Shown: positions 23,492 to 35,095, numbered from the stretch's first letter. The stretch is DNA of 64,000 bases from Dermatemys mawii (GCA_007922305.1 ML677334.1:19018291-19082290), one strand, 5' to 3'. Notes: generated by a model not told the origin, from the sequence alone. Numbers and translations: made by a program.

Positions 23492-23824
23492 CAGTGGTTC
23501 TCAACTCTGGTGCACTGTTTGTTCAGGGAAAGCCCTTGGCACTCCGGGCCAGTTTGTATACCTGCCGCTTCCGCAGGTTCAGCCGATCACGGCTCCCACT
23601 GGCCGCGGTCTGCCACTCCAGGCCAGTGGGCATTGCAAGAAGTGGCACGGGCCGAGGGATGTCCTGTCTGCCACTTCCTGCAGGCCCCATGGGCCTGGAG
23701 CGGCGAACTGCAGCTTTTGGGAGCCCTGATCAGCTGAATATGTGGAGGCGGCAGGTAAACAAACGGGCCCGGCGCGCCATGGGGTTTCCCTAAACAAGCG
23801 GTGGACTAGAGGTGAGAACCACTG
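23492..23824. mobile_element. hAT MITE, whole-length palindrome, 8-bp TSD
   Basis: Termini are CAGTGGTTCTCA and TGAGAACCACTG (perfect inverse). The flanks are identical TGCTAGAA (23484-23491 and 23825-23832). The two halves are complementary along almost their entire length (for example TTCAGCCGATCACGGCTCCC against GGGAGCCCTGATCAGCTGAA), so the transcript would fold into one hairpin with arms of about 165 bp. The CAGTGGTTCTCA end is typical of hAT-Charlie/Buster-type non-autonomous elements. It is GC-rich relative to its flanks and has three overlapping by-product frames (99, 75 and 72 codons). Confidence 0.93.
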
Positions 23825-23904
23825 TGCTAGAAGATTTGATTCTGCCTACATCAGCACTAGTGGCCTACATCAACACTAGCAAATCCTTTATATGAGCAAT
23901 CAAA

Positions 23905-24117
23905 CTGAAGGTAGAACAAGAAGTTATGGGCTTCACATGCAGCAATAGAGATATTAGAAAAAGAGATTCTAACTGCAAAGTAATTAAGCTCTGAAACAGG
24001 CTTCCAAGGAAGGTTGTCTAATGCCCTAGATTTATTTGGTCCTGTCTCAGTGCAGGGGGCTGGATTTGGTGATGTCCCAAGTTCCCTTCCAGCCCTACAT
24101 TTCTATGATTCTATGAA
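23905..24117 (+). mobile_element. CR1 LINE 3' end
   Basis: Diverged CR1 tail wording: AGATATTAGAAAAAGAGATT, GCTCTGAAACAGGCTTCCAA, GGAAGGTTGTCTAATGCCC, then CTTCCAGCCCTACATTTCTATGATTCTATGA. The duplicated ATTCTATG octamer is the CR1 3' terminus and fixes the right boundary near 24117. The copy is older than those at 52.4 and 57.8 kb. Confidence 0.85.
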
Positions 24118-26224
24118 AGGCTGGCCATCTATTTATAAAGTACTTCAAGATTTTTATCTATGTGGAACATTTAGACCCTCTTCCTGCAGTTGGATCTGCT
24201 GGTGCATATCCCTGGACTGGTGTGACTATTGACTGCAAAGATGCTCCATCCTAACCCAGTAGTAAGATAGAGAGTGTCAACCCCTATCATTTAGAAAGGT
24301 TTCTGGAGGAGTTATCCTGTAATCACTCTCACTGGAAACTGCCCTCCCAGAGCCCAACTGAACACTTGTGTGAGCCATTAAGAATCATTATCTGAGTTTT
24401 AAACCACGTTAGCCAGAATCCCACATAATTAGATGTTCAGTGCAGTATTGCCAAGCCCAGGCATTCAAAATCATGAGTTTGGCTTAAAAATAATATTTTT
24501 TCTTTGCCTTCTATTTTTCGAGTCATTAGAGGTTGCACGTGGGTCATGTTTTCAAGCATTTCTCTGCAACCATGAGGGCTAGAAACTTTCTTTAAAAAAA
24601 AAAAAAAAAAAAAAAAAAGTTGGGATTCTCATTGAATCATATGAGTCCATGAGCTAAGGCTTTAAGAAAACTATCAGATACCACAAAACTTTTATCACTG
24701 ATTTTACTGTTCTGGGTAATTTCCAATGTACAAGTCTCTCTGTGTTGAACAACAAATAGCTGACAAAAGTTTATTGGGAGGTTGTATAGCTTGCAGATTC
24801 TTCTTTCAGTATTATAAAGTCAGATAAGAGTCTATGTTAGTAAAAAAAAACAATTACTAAAACTGAAAGGAAAGACATTCTATGCCTGTATGACATTGCT
24901 CTGCCTTAATTTCAAGTAGAACATTTTAGATTTTAGGATTAGCAGCTTTAAATGAAAATGACCTTCATACTGCAAATGGCAAATTGCAGGCACCCTGTAT
25001 CCATCTATGCTCCCTTACTTGTTAGGTCTTTGATTTCACAAGCAGAAGGAATTGAGGGTTTTTCCAAATCTGTACTGAAAAAACACACACAACAACCTTT
25101 AAAACCTCACTGTAAAATATATAATCAGAATTTGAACTGAGCAGGAATGCAGTGGTTTTCAACAGCAGCTCTTCTCTTCTGGTCTCAAAGTTTAAGATTT
25201 CATTGTTTTAAAAATTAGTTTCTTAAAAAAAGTTTTAAACTTTAGGATTACAAAACAAATATCTGGCTGTAGCCTAATGTGATACTGAAACTACAGCCAC
25301 ACAGATTAAGATAGCTCCTGTGTGAATTTGATGACAATTTAAAGAACACTGTTAATTATGTCACTGCTGATCTTTTTAATTGTAGTGTGGAGTTAGTGAC
25401 TGTGTATAGAGTATGACCACTTTCCCCCCACATCATCATTAATTTTATCCTTGTATGTAAGCAATGAAAATGTGGAGGCTCTTAAACTGTTATCTATTTA
25501 AACACCAAGTTTGATGGAAAACAATATGTTACATAGAGGGTAACTGTTTTCCTTCGTGATGTAATTAATTATTTTATGTATTTTGATGTCTGGTTTATGA
25601 AATATACTGCAATACTTAGAAAAAGGATGTAAGATGCAAAAATGTGAATAATCATGAAAGCAAATAGTTTACATAGGACAGTAGGGCCGTGTGGATGATG
25701 AAAAGTTCTGAAATTATAAAACTCGTACATTCTATTAAAATATAAAACACTGGTAAAACATGGCCTTTTCAGTGTTCTGAGTGATGAGATTATTTGGGAT
25801 TAACTTCTGCATTGGAAAGATGATTCTTAGTACATTGTGGGCAAAAAGGAAATAATACACATATTTGTGGCTATGAACACTAACCAAAAGAAAAAAGTAT
25901 GTCAGGGCTTATTGTTGCTTAAAAACATGAAGCAATTGGACTAGACGTATCCTATTGAGTTTCTTGGGACTAACTTCCCACTTTTCTTTCTCTCTTTCTT
26001 CTGTCCTTTCCTGTACAGAAAGATCAGAGTTTCGTTTCTTTTCTTTTTTTTTTTTTTAAGACAAGGATGTGTAGAAATACTTACACCTTCATTATCCTCT
26101 TTAATTAGACACAGTGGCTATTAAAAATAATGTCATTCTTGTTAAATAGCTTCTATGCAGGTTAGATTTCAACAGCCTGGTTTTCCTCTTTTGCCTAATA
26201 AACTACTACTTTTCCTTTTCTATA
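24118..26224. other. Unassigned AT-rich sequence
   Basis: No gene or repeat recognised other than A25 at 24594-24618 and a T-rich tract at about 26041-26058. A CAGTGGTTTTCAAC string at about 25150 resembles a hAT end but no partner end was found. Confidence 0.4.
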
Positions 26225-26617
26225 TCATATAGAAAACAAAATAACTTCTAACACTTGTTCTTGAACATCCTTGGTCTTTTCTACAAATGATTCACCAGCC
26301 AGGGTCAGACCAAGGTGCAACATGGAGAGAGCTCTAGTAGTATTAAAAGATGACCTCCTCATGGCCACGTACACAGGCGAGATTTCTATGCTGGATCTCT
26401 TTGCAGTCTTTGATGCAGTGGACCACAAGGTAATACTACCATACCTACACAACATAGCAGAAGACAGACAGACTAGCATTACAGAGGTCCCATTTGTTCC
26501 TCTGCATCAGAGAATAGTGATTGCTAGCTGCTCCTTCTCTCTGAAGACCCTCATTTGTGGGGGCCTGTAGGGATCCATACTATCTTACTTCTCTAATATC
26601 TACATGAGACTACTGAG

Positions 26618-26652
<35 letters not shown>

Positions 26653-27165
26653 CATGCGCGCGCACACACATACATCATGGCCGCAGCTTCCAACAATAGG
26701 CTGATGAAACTCAACTATACATCTCACTGTTTCTGAAACCAAACATAAAATTGATGCACAGCCTCCAGCTGGTACAGAATGTGGCTGCCCCACTTCTCCA
26801 TGGCTCAGGCCCCAGTGAGCACACCAGGCCTGTGCTCATGTCGCTCTGCTGGCGCCTAGTCAGCTTCTGATGCCAATTTAAAGCCTTGGTCCTAATTTTA
26901 AAAGAAATTAATAAATCATCCCCCAGCTACGTCAAAGACCAAATTTCAATCCCTCAACCCCGATGTCACTGTGCTACCCTGGGGCAAGTGCCGGAGAAAC
27001 CAAGAGCTTGAGACAAAGCATTCCTTGCTGAGGGGATCTGGCTAGGCAATAAGCTCCCAGCAGAGATCAGGCAAATCCAAAGTCTAACCAGCTTTAGGAA
27101 ATATTGCAGGGACACCATAAATGATTCTTGCAGTTTGAAAACCCCTTTTATTCCCAAATTCCTAC
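26225..27165 (+). mobile_element. L2-type LINE remnant with reverse-transcriptase fragment
   Basis: The 99-codon frame from 26271 carries LDLFAVFDAVDHKVIL, the conserved reverse-transcriptase block seen in L2 LINEs as a DLSAAFDTVDH-type motif; the first key D is replaced by F-A-V here. About 190 bp on, after a microsatellite and a gap, the tail of the ORF can be read piecewise: LQLVQNVAAPLLHG, then FKALVLILKEINK, then DKAFLAEG and LGNKLPAEIRQIQSLTSF. This is the L2 C-terminal order. Stops and a large internal deletion (the catalytic YADD-like block is absent) show it is dead. Confidence 0.75.
26614..26674. repeat. (GA)n/(CAGA)n/(CA)n microsatellite
   Basis: GAGAGAGA-rich run, then CAGACAGACAGACA, then GCGCGCGCACACACA. 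It lies inside the L2 remnant and separates its two coding pieces. Confidence 0.9.
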
Positions 27166-27334
27166 AAACCCCACTGTTCTCTCCCCCAGCAAAATCCTTA
27201 CTCCCAGCAGAGTTCTGACCCTGAAAGGGGAGTGTGCCTGACTACATGAAATCCAGTAGGGAGCTCACTATTGCTATAAATGTTATGTGAAAGGCATTCA
27301 GACACTGTGTGATGATCAGCAGTATAAAAAAAGA

Positions 27335-27367
27335 TTAGACAGCTAGCTAGATAGCTAGATAGATAGG
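27335..27367. repeat. (TAGC/TAGATA)n microsatellite
   Basis: AGCTAGCTAGATAGCTAGAT followed by AGATAGGA. A short impure tetranucleotide repeat. Confidence 0.8.
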
Positions 27368-27866
27368 ATCTACAAGACAAAAAGTTTAGAGACCCATTCC
27401 CTAGTTGATACATGGGGAAGTTATGTGCAGAACACCCTTCAGCATCAACAGGAATTACCTGTGTAACTCCCCCACAAACTGTACAGCAGTCAAGAGTTAT
27501 ACTTCCATCATGGCATGATTGAAGGGCAGGATGGTCCAAGAGAATTAGCTGAGGGCTGCAGCCTTGATAGATACTTAGTCCCAAATTTTCAAATGCGGCA
27601 TGTAATTTTGGTGCTCACCTTAAGAATCATTGGGCCTGATTTTTTGAAAGGCTGATGCACCACACCTCAAGGGGAATGGCTGGTCTTAAATTAGATTTTG
27701 CCTTAACCTCTCTGTTTGCATTTCCCCATTTGTAAAACTGTATAGATACTAATATCACCAGCAATAAATCAAAAGAGACATATACACATACATTGGGCCT
27801 GCTTCTCCACTGTCTCATCTCTTGCGTAGCCACTTATACTTGCACAAAGTGAGTGTGAAATGACTT

Positions 27867-27976
27867 GGGCCCTAATTCAGTCAGATACTTAAGCATGTGC
27901 CTTAAATTTTTTGAAGTTTAATGGGACTATTTACATGCTTAAAAGTTAGGCATGTGCTTAAGAGGTTTGCTGAATG
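27867..27976. repeat. Fold-back repeat (AAGCATGTGCTTAA arms)
   Basis: TTCAGTCAGATACTTAAGCA and, inverted, GCTTAAGAGGTTTGCTGAA frame the repeat. Inner arms ATGTGCCTTAAA and TTAGGCATGTGC also pair. The loop holds GAAGTTTAATGGGACTATTT. It is a short palindrome with the same build as the others but with its own arm sequence. Confidence 0.7.
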
Positions 27977-28419
27977 GCAAGACAGGTGGGAAATCGCATC
28001 CACTATACATGCCATCATCATTAGCTGGATAAGGTCCTGCAATGGCTGCCTCCCCAAGCAGCTAAATTTGTTTTCTAAAAATGAACTTTTCACTGTTATC
28101 TTTAGGATGGATCTATCTAAGTCAGAATTTCCTAAAGCACAGAAGGACAATCTTATAGTTAAAGAACAAAGAAAAGGGATCTGAGTTCTAGCCCAGGCTA
28201 AACAAACAGGCCAAAATTGTCAACATGTCCATTAAATTTGAGTGCCTCAGTTTTTGGCTGTCCAAAGCAAGATGCCTATGGTCTAAAAGAGGCACTGAAA
28301 GAGGCACTGAGCATTGCAACTCTGAGACAAATGAGTGCCAGGATGCTCAGGATTCATGGAGAAGTCAGGCCTTGGGTATCTCAAACTGAGCACCCAAAAC
28401 CAGTGGACACATTTGAAAA

Positions 28420-28540
28420 TGCTAGTCTTATCTTCTCTGTCTCTTATTTTCCCCATCTGGAAAATGGAGTCTTACTCATCTCTCACAGGGATATTGAGTG
28501 GTGGATAGCAATTCTGAGAGCCTCACACACAAGATAATAT
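28420..28540 (+). repeat. MIR-like SINE 3' segment
   Basis: TTTTCCCCATCTGGAAAATG followed by GAGTCTTACTCATCTCTCAC and AGGGATATTGAGTGG matches the MIR core and post-core order in plus orientation. The head is not recognisable. Confidence 0.65.
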
Positions 28541-28619
28541 AACTAACCATCCTTCCATCAGGCTCCTGCCTCCTACTAAGAACAGACTGTTATAGAACAG
28601 GGCCTTCATAAGCTTAAAA

Positions 28620-28760
28620 ATTATTATTTAATGCCATAATTTATTAACAACCATTTATCTAGATCTGAAAATGTACACAGTGTTTGTGTACAGTTACATG
28701 TACACAAAACATAGGACGGACAGAGCCTCTGCCCTAAAGAACTTTCTCTAAGTCAGCCAT
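28620..28760 (-). repeat. Old SINE-like fragment
   Basis: It has an ATTATTATTTAATGCC edge and GACAGAGCCTCTGCCCTAAA further right, the same wording and order as the 12540 copy. Strongly diverged. Confidence 0.4.
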
Positions 28761-29277
28761 GCAATTCAATAAACACACTATTGTAAATGGCTATGCAAAA
28801 TGCTGTTTGATGGAGTTTCGAGTAATTAAACAGTCTAATGTCAGAGATGGACTCATAAAAGCACCTTATGAGTTATATAGTGTCTCATCAAATACACTCA
28901 TCCTGCCTTATTAGAATGTGCATATTCTGAACTGATTCTGAATGAGGTTTCCTCGGCTTATAGCATGATTTTCAACTTACACAGCCTTAATAAGCCTGGT
29001 GCCCACTGAACACTTCAGGAATAATAACTGCATTGATTAGAAACAGGCATAAATGTTCTGTGGCAAAATGTTGTTGTCCTCTACAGCGTGTCTGAGAAGG
29101 GGCTTATTGATAAATGAGTAAGAACAAAACGTGAAGGAACAAGCAAACACTACAGATGGCTCATCGGGACAATGCATCAGTGTTCCCGATATATATCCTG
29201 GAAAAGAGAAACTCACTTGTACAGAGGATTAAGCTGCCCTAAGGCAGACGAGATGCAGTGTTTGGTATCACAGAGGT
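28761..29277. other. Unassigned sequence
   Basis: Nothing recognised. Confidence 0.4.
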
Positions 29278-29523
29278 GTGGTCTACATCTAAAACTTAGG
29301 TTGACTTAACTACATTGCTCAAGGTTGTGAAAAATTCTACTCCCTGTGCAATGCAATTATCTGGACCTAACCCCCAATATAGACCCAGCTAAATCGACAG
29401 AATAACTTTTTCATCAGTTTAGCTACCGCCTGTCAAGAGAATGGCTTAACTATAACAATGTAAAAACCCCTTCCATCCCTGTATTAAGTGTCTACTCTAG
29501 TGCAAGTGAAATAGACGTACCTG
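29278..29523. mobile_element. GTCTACAC-type MITE, degraded
   Basis: The left end GGTGTGGTCTACATC opposes GAAATAGACGTACCT on the right. The interior includes GGTTGACTTAACTACATTGC and CTAAATCGACAGAATAAC, as in other members of this group. No clean target duplication was found. Confidence 0.55.
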
Positions 29524-30433
29524 AAAAATAACTAGAATAAAAGAAAAAAAAAAAAAAAGAGTACAGCTTGCACTTCAGAATGCATGTGATGAAAACAAAA
29601 GGTACAATGCTTTATTATGCAACAGAAATTGCCAGGAGTACATTAATTCAATGTACAGTAATCTCAGCTACAGCAGTGGACAAGAGAAAGATTAAATTTT
29701 CTTTCTACTCTAGTCTGTTTCCTAGAGCAATACACTTACAGCACTGGAGTGATCACACCATTAAGATATCTGGTTCTCTCACGTCTAGACTGAGCAAGTG
29801 TTTTTCCTATTCAAAAGTTGCAAATTTCCAGAGATTATTTGCCTTCCAGAACCCCACGTCTGTTAAAAATCTTTCTCCCAGTACACTTTTGTATGGTGCT
29901 AATGTCAAGCCACATCAAAGTCCATAGGAATCCTACACATGTGAATCCAAGTTTAACCAAGAAAAAAAAAAAGGGGGGCTCAGATTTTTATTATGTGAAA
30001 TTTATTGGAACATTCCCTTCATGTCCCTACATACAAGAGAGTCTGGATTCACTTACAGCTACACTGACTCCCACACATCTGCTTTCTTATTGCTACAGTA
30101 TCCTGTGAGAAAAAGTAACTATCTTTTTTTCACCCTCCCCTACTTCACCTTTGGATACATGATGATGATGATGATCAAAAGCTCAGGCTTCAGATGTTCC
30201 AACATAAAGACATTAGTTATCCATTATGCTTTGAAGTTGCTTATATATTTTCCCTAATCTGATTTTGTTCTAAAATCAGTAATGACTATTTAAATTCTGA
30301 TTTTAAATTATCTACAGCAGAAACCATACACAGTTCTGCTCACAATTACACTTATTCAGCAATGCTAGAGTTATAGGATGGGGGGCTATAATTGACGGTA
30401 TTTTCTTATTTTAGTGTATATGTTTACAGCACA
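29524..30433. other. Unassigned sequence
   Basis: It contains A-rich tracts (29542-29558 and about 29960), a short (GAT)n run at about 30160-30175 and a 119-codon frame at 29568 without domain features. Confidence 0.35.
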
Positions 30434-30491
30434 CAACTTATCTAAGTCACAAAGAGTTCTGTGGCACCTTAAAGAGTAACAAAAGTATTTA

Positions 30492-30529
30492 TGCATAAGC
30501 TTTCGTGGGCTAGTACCCACTTCATCGGA
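30492..30529 (-). ncRNA. Hammerhead-like core, left copy
   Basis: Minus strand: CCGATGA, stem AGTGGGT/ACTAGCCCAC, GAAA, GC-TTAT-GC. CCGATGA differs from the hammerhead consensus CTGATGA at one base. The partner bases of helix I are not obvious in this monomer. Confidence 0.5.
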
Positions 30530-30560
30530 TGCATGCAGTGCATCCATCCACTGCATGCAG

Positions 30561-30596
30561 CCGACGAAGTGGGTACTAGCCCACGAAAGCTTATGC
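30561..30596 (+). ncRNA. Hammerhead-like core, right copy
   Basis: Plus strand: CCGACGA, the same helix II (AGTGGG...CCCAC), GAAA and GC-TTAT-GC mini-stem. Two core substitutions against CTGATGA. It is the mirror of the left copy. Confidence 0.45.
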
Positions 30597-30694
30597 TTCA
30601 ATACTTTTGTTAGTCTTTAAGGTGCCACAGGACTCTTTGTCGCCTCTGCAAACCCAGGCTAACACAGCTACCTCTCTGATTCAATTTATCCAAG

Positions 30695-33600
30695 AGCCAT
30701 GTTTCACTTGAACAGACATAATGTAAGATACAATATAGTTTCCTAGCAACATAACCACAAACATTAAAATAAACTTTGGATCTGCAAGGTTCACGTTTAT
30801 TACATAAACTGCTTAACAGGCTGCATGACTGAAAGCAGTACATGTCTGACCCTATATGGTGCTCAGTGTTGCAGCAAGTACTATGCATCCTTAACTTCAG
30901 CTGAAGTCAATGGGATTAAGGGATCTCAGCACTTAGCAATATAAGGTTCTAATTTTGTCAAAATCTTACTTTTAATAAAGGAGGACTTTCCCAGTTGCCA
31001 CGCTACTGAGGAATTTTTCTACTGAACAGTCCATAAAATCAGACTTTCTGCAGAGCTTTCAAGAAAGGTCTTATCCTGGCTTTTATTATAAAGGCTAATC
31101 CTGCTCCAGCTGATAACGATAAAGCTTCCATTGATGTTAATGGAAATTAGATTGGGCATTATATACATATAGTGAAGAACCACAAAGACTGATAAAGATG
31201 TGTGGGCCATTGTGTAAGACAAAACATTTTGGGTGACAAAGTTTCAGGTATTTCTAAAAGGAGTGTGGCACAAAAGGAAGGAAATAAAGACATAGCTACT
31301 GAGCTGATATATTGCCTAGAAATGAGAGAGTTATTACTAGGGTGAACATACAAAACTGACCTATTTTTGATTCCTCAGAGCAGGTGACAAGGATTAATTA
31401 ATGTGTATGTGTGTCAGGGTCTTAGGCACTTACGCAGATTCAACAATAGACATTGGCAGGATTTCCACTGCAGAATCTTAACCATTTTTTGAGTCTAACA
31501 GCAGGAATCAGGAAAGGCAGTAAAGAAAAGTATAGATGGACATGAGTGAGCAGGGCCAAACTTCAATATGAAAAGCTTGCACATGGTGGGAATTACGATT
31601 AATATAAGATGACAAAACTATACAGAATGTTCAGAAATATTTCTAATGTACCTCATTATTTAATAATCAAACCACTGGGATTTAAATATATGTGGGATGA
31701 ATTCATGCAGTAGAAATGAACATAGGAACATTAAGGCTCAGGGCAGAAGAACTGCATTCTCATTCAAGATACTTCCCTTACCAAAACGCTGATTGGTACT
31801 ACTAATTAGTTCAGGCCAGACTTTGCATGTTACCATTCCAGTTTTCTGGATGGTACAGAAGCACCCCTACGTGAAAGCTGTAAGTGAAACCTGAATAGGA
31901 AGAGCTGCATATTCCTCTGCTTATAAATTACTTTAAATTTCTGGAGTGCACTTAGAGAGAGAGGCTGAGGCTTGTGATGGCAGAGTAGACTTAGATACGG
32001 CACGTTATGCTCTTGAGAGATATACTAGCTGTTCCTACTTCTAGCTCCTCTTATGAGCCTCAGGAGGAATGCAGAGTTGTACATGGCCTGTGCCATTCCA
32101 TTTGAAACTGGGGTTCTTAATGTACCTCATCATTTAATAATCAAACCATTGGAAGAAATGTAGGGCAGACGCTACTTTGCATAGCTGCAAACATTGCATT
32201 ATACCACTGGGGTGAAGCACTGAAATACAAATGCTGGTCTGTTCCTGTCACAAAGCATAACTAACACAACCATTTTCTACAGAGCATTGATTGATAAATG
32301 AGAGGTTATAAAAGAAATTAAACTGCACATTTAATATCAATGGTGTACAACTGAATTGTTCTGTAAATAAGCTAATTCAACCATCCAAATTAGGCATAAA
32401 TACAGAAGAACTGATATTGACCTCTGGGGAAATTTTAACAGTTAGAGAGAAAAATGATATAAACCACGATAAAAGCCCTTTTTAAAAGTCACTACCTTCT
32501 GAAATATGTTAAAAATGAATGATTGCTTCTCTTAAATTTGAGCCTTTTCCAACAAACAACTTAACCTTCAACAATAAAACTTTCTGCATAGCCATAATGT
32601 TGAACTAGGGACAAAAAAACAAAAAAACAAAAAAAACCCAACCCAGAAGTATTATGTTCCCCACTACCCCAATAGTTTTTCCTGTTTTCGTCCAGAGAAA
32701 TGAGAAATGGGGGTGGGGGAGGTAGTGTGGCATTATCCACTTGCACTCCATCCTATATGCAAGTATACATGTATATCCTCTATTTGAGCAGTGCATACAG
32801 AGAAAGACGAAACACGATGATAACTGCACTATCATCCTGGTTGTGGAATAACTATCAAACATGGGTGTAAGACCAATCCTCTCATAAATGAAACAATTTG
32901 TAGACCAATGACTGGCAAATTCATATCTTCACTTTTAAATATTCAAAGTAATCCCTTTGAATCTCCAGTGGTATTAGAAATCAGTAGGGACGGACCCAAA
33001 CCCGGATCCAGACACTCCTGAACTTTGGATCTAGATCTAAATATCCCAAACATCATGATTGCCCCATATCTTTATAACAAACCAGATCAAAATCCTGGAT
33101 CTGAACACCCTGGAACTTTGAGACAGACAAGAGATGGCCTCCAGATCTGAACTTAGTTTCCATAAAACAACCCTTTTAAAAGGCTTGCAATTGTTACTAG
33201 GCATTTGTGTGTGCTGCTGCTTGGCATTTCCTTCTCCTGCGAACAGGATGGTTAGCACTTAATACTGAGGAATCAGAATCTCTTTCACATGTAGAGCTCA
33301 GCTTGAATCAATGCATTTGATAGGCTAGCGCATGCACACAAAATATTCTGGAACAGCTCGCAGAATGTTGCGATTGACAAAATGGGAAATGCTAAGAGTA
33401 GCAAATTAAAAATGTCACAAAACATTCCTTTTACATGATTAAAGAAACCAGTCATTAGAACTTTTCTTTTGCAACTAGTTCTAGCTGCTCTCTGCCAACT
33501 TCATTCCACAGCAATTATTGCCAGATTTATTTTTGCTGGCATTATTTTCATGTCTACTTTAAAACCTGTTCTGTAATCTGTCAACTAATCACGCCTCAAA

Positions 33601-33978
33601 TTAATGGAGGATAAGTGCATTTTCCCATGTAATCAATCTATATTCACACTAAACTCCAATCACTAAACACTGTACTGTAGAAATGTGTTCATCCTATAAT
33701 AAACTAATCACACCAATGCATTCATCCTATATTAAACAAGCTGTATCCTTCCAGAACTGAAGTTTTGACTAAAAATATTGACTTGAGAAGCTTGACTTAG
33801 GGGGATGAAAACATGGTGATGCCCTACTTAAATTCCACCAGCTATCCAAGAATAGCTGGATACTGCTGCTAACATGATCATCAGTGAAATAATAAAGTCA
33901 ACATTTTAAATTTGTCCCTATCATGCTTCAGGGTTTTGCCTGCCCCGTTTGCCACTTATAGGTAAGGACAGGAAACAT
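30695..33978. other. Mostly unassigned AT-rich sequence
   Basis: No gene recognised. It contains a 38-bp direct repeat pair (31643-31680 and 32116-32153) and a poorly kept local repetition of GGATC-containing strings at about 33000-33115. Open frames are all under 95 codons. Confidence 0.4.
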
Positions 33979-34225
33979 GGCCCAGGGTTGGGGTGCTAGC
34001 CTGTGATTCATGAGACCCCAGGAGTTCTGCTAAAACTCCCTGTGTGACCTTGGGCAAGTTCTTTAGGGAGTTATGTGCCCAAATACCTTTCAAGATCTTT
34101 CAGGATTCTTTATCTGTAAAATGGGGTTAAAGGTATTTCCTTTCCTAACAGTGTTATTGTAAGGATTGTAACATTTCCTAACAGGGTTATTGTAAGGATA
34201 AATACATTAAAGATTGTGAGGTATG
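33979..34225 (+). repeat. MIR/CORE-SINE with internal 33-bp duplication
   Basis: Plus-orientation MIR wording: GATTCATGAGACCCCAGGAG, CCTGTGTGACCTTGGGCAAG, TTTATCTGTAAAATGGGGTT, and the post-core TTATTGTAAGGAT. That last segment occurs twice (34141-34166 and 34174-34199, period 33), a local duplication inside the SINE. Confidence 0.8.
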
Positions 34226-34253
34226 CAGATTCTATCATAATGGGGGAATCTAA

Positions 34254-34553
34254 GGGTATGTCCATACTACCTGCCGGATTGGCAGGTAGTGATCGATCCA
34301 GTGGGGGTCGATTTATTGCATCTAGTCTAGACGCAATAAATCGACCCCTGAGTGCTCTCCCATTGACTCCTGTACTCCACCGCCATGAGAGGTACAGGTA
34401 GAGTCGATGGGGGAGCGGCAGCAGTCAACTCACCGCCATGAAGACACCGCGGTGAGTAGGTCTCAGTATGTCGACTTCATCTACGTTATTCACATAGCTG
34501 AAGTTGCGTAACTTAGATAGCTCTCTCCCCACCCCACCCCCCAGTGTAGACCA
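34254..34553. mobile_element. GTCTACAC-type MITE with TAA target duplication
   Basis: The left end GGGTATGTCCATAC and right end GTGTAGACCAGGTC form TIRs and are flanked on both sides by TAA (about 34251-34253 and just after the right end). TWA 3-bp duplications fit PIF/Harbinger. Inside, GGTCGATTTATTGCATC and ACGCAATAAATCGACC form a strong second hairpin (about 34305-34347). It is the closest relative in the window of the nested element at 6485: both contain GTCGATGGGGGAGC / GTCGACGGGGGAGC and TCATGTAGCTGAA-like strings. Confidence 0.8.
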
Positions 34554-34818
34554 GGTCTAAGTAGCAAAGATTTATAGATGAGTCTTGCTTCTTGAACTCT
34601 CTCTTTGTGTCGGGCTTCCCCCCCACCAACTAACATAGCTACACAATGGTTCAGCATCGTTCTCCTTGAAAGCAATGATTCTATAAGGGACAGTGGTATA
34701 GGACTTTTTATTCACTTTTGGTACACAGATTAAAAGAAACAAGTACAAAGGGTAACCGGTTATATGAATGGGAAAAAACACAAAGTACACATTTCTGTAA
34801 TTAGTCATTAATATGATG

Positions 34819-35095
34819 AGAGACCAGGATAGCTCAGGGAGTGGGGTGTGGGACTGTTCGCTTCCAGGGTCCTAATTCAAGTCTGGCCTGGGTCATCACA
34901 GATCAAGTGTTATTTGCTGCTGGCCTTTTGATGCAAATTGGTGGTCTCGGTTGATTTTTAAGGAGATGGGGTCCTTATCACAAAACCATCACCACAGTTC
35001 ATGAAGATGCCAAGGGCTAAACAGATACAAATTAAGCTGTCACTAAACCCTGGAAATGGTCCTTTTATGTCCAGGTTTGGGACCAGTGAAAGGTA
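34819..35095 (+). repeat. Probable tRNA-headed SINE
   Basis: The start ACCAGGATAGCTCAGGGAG resembles a pol III A box (TAGCTCAGGGAG), and about 35 bp later TAATTCAAGTCTGG resembles a decayed B box. A tRNA-unrelated body follows to about 35095. There is no cloverleaf, so it is not a functional tRNA gene. The family name is not determined. Confidence 0.5.

Larger units (their letters stand above)
30447..30681. mobile_element. Inverted pair of PLE termini with 13-bp TSD
   Basis: Two copies of the PLE 3' terminal segment lie head to head. The left copy is on the minus strand (30447-30538) and the right copy on the plus strand (30555-30681), joined by a short CATGCAGTGCATCCATCCAC centre. The flanks CAACTTATCTAAG (30434-30446) and CAATTTATCCAAG (30682-30694) match at 11 of 13 positions and look like an aged target duplication. 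Both copies carry the stem GTGGGTACTAGCCCAC followed by GAAAGCTTATGC, and the AAGGTGCCACAG terminal block. No coding part is included. Confidence 0.8.

Noticed and set aside
25145..25190. hAT end at CAGTGGTTTTCAAC
   Set aside because: No matching inverted end or target duplication within a reasonable distance.
34819..34900. Functional tRNA gene
   Set aside because: A-box and B-box-like strings are present but no cloverleaf or acceptor stem can be drawn; it fits a SINE head.
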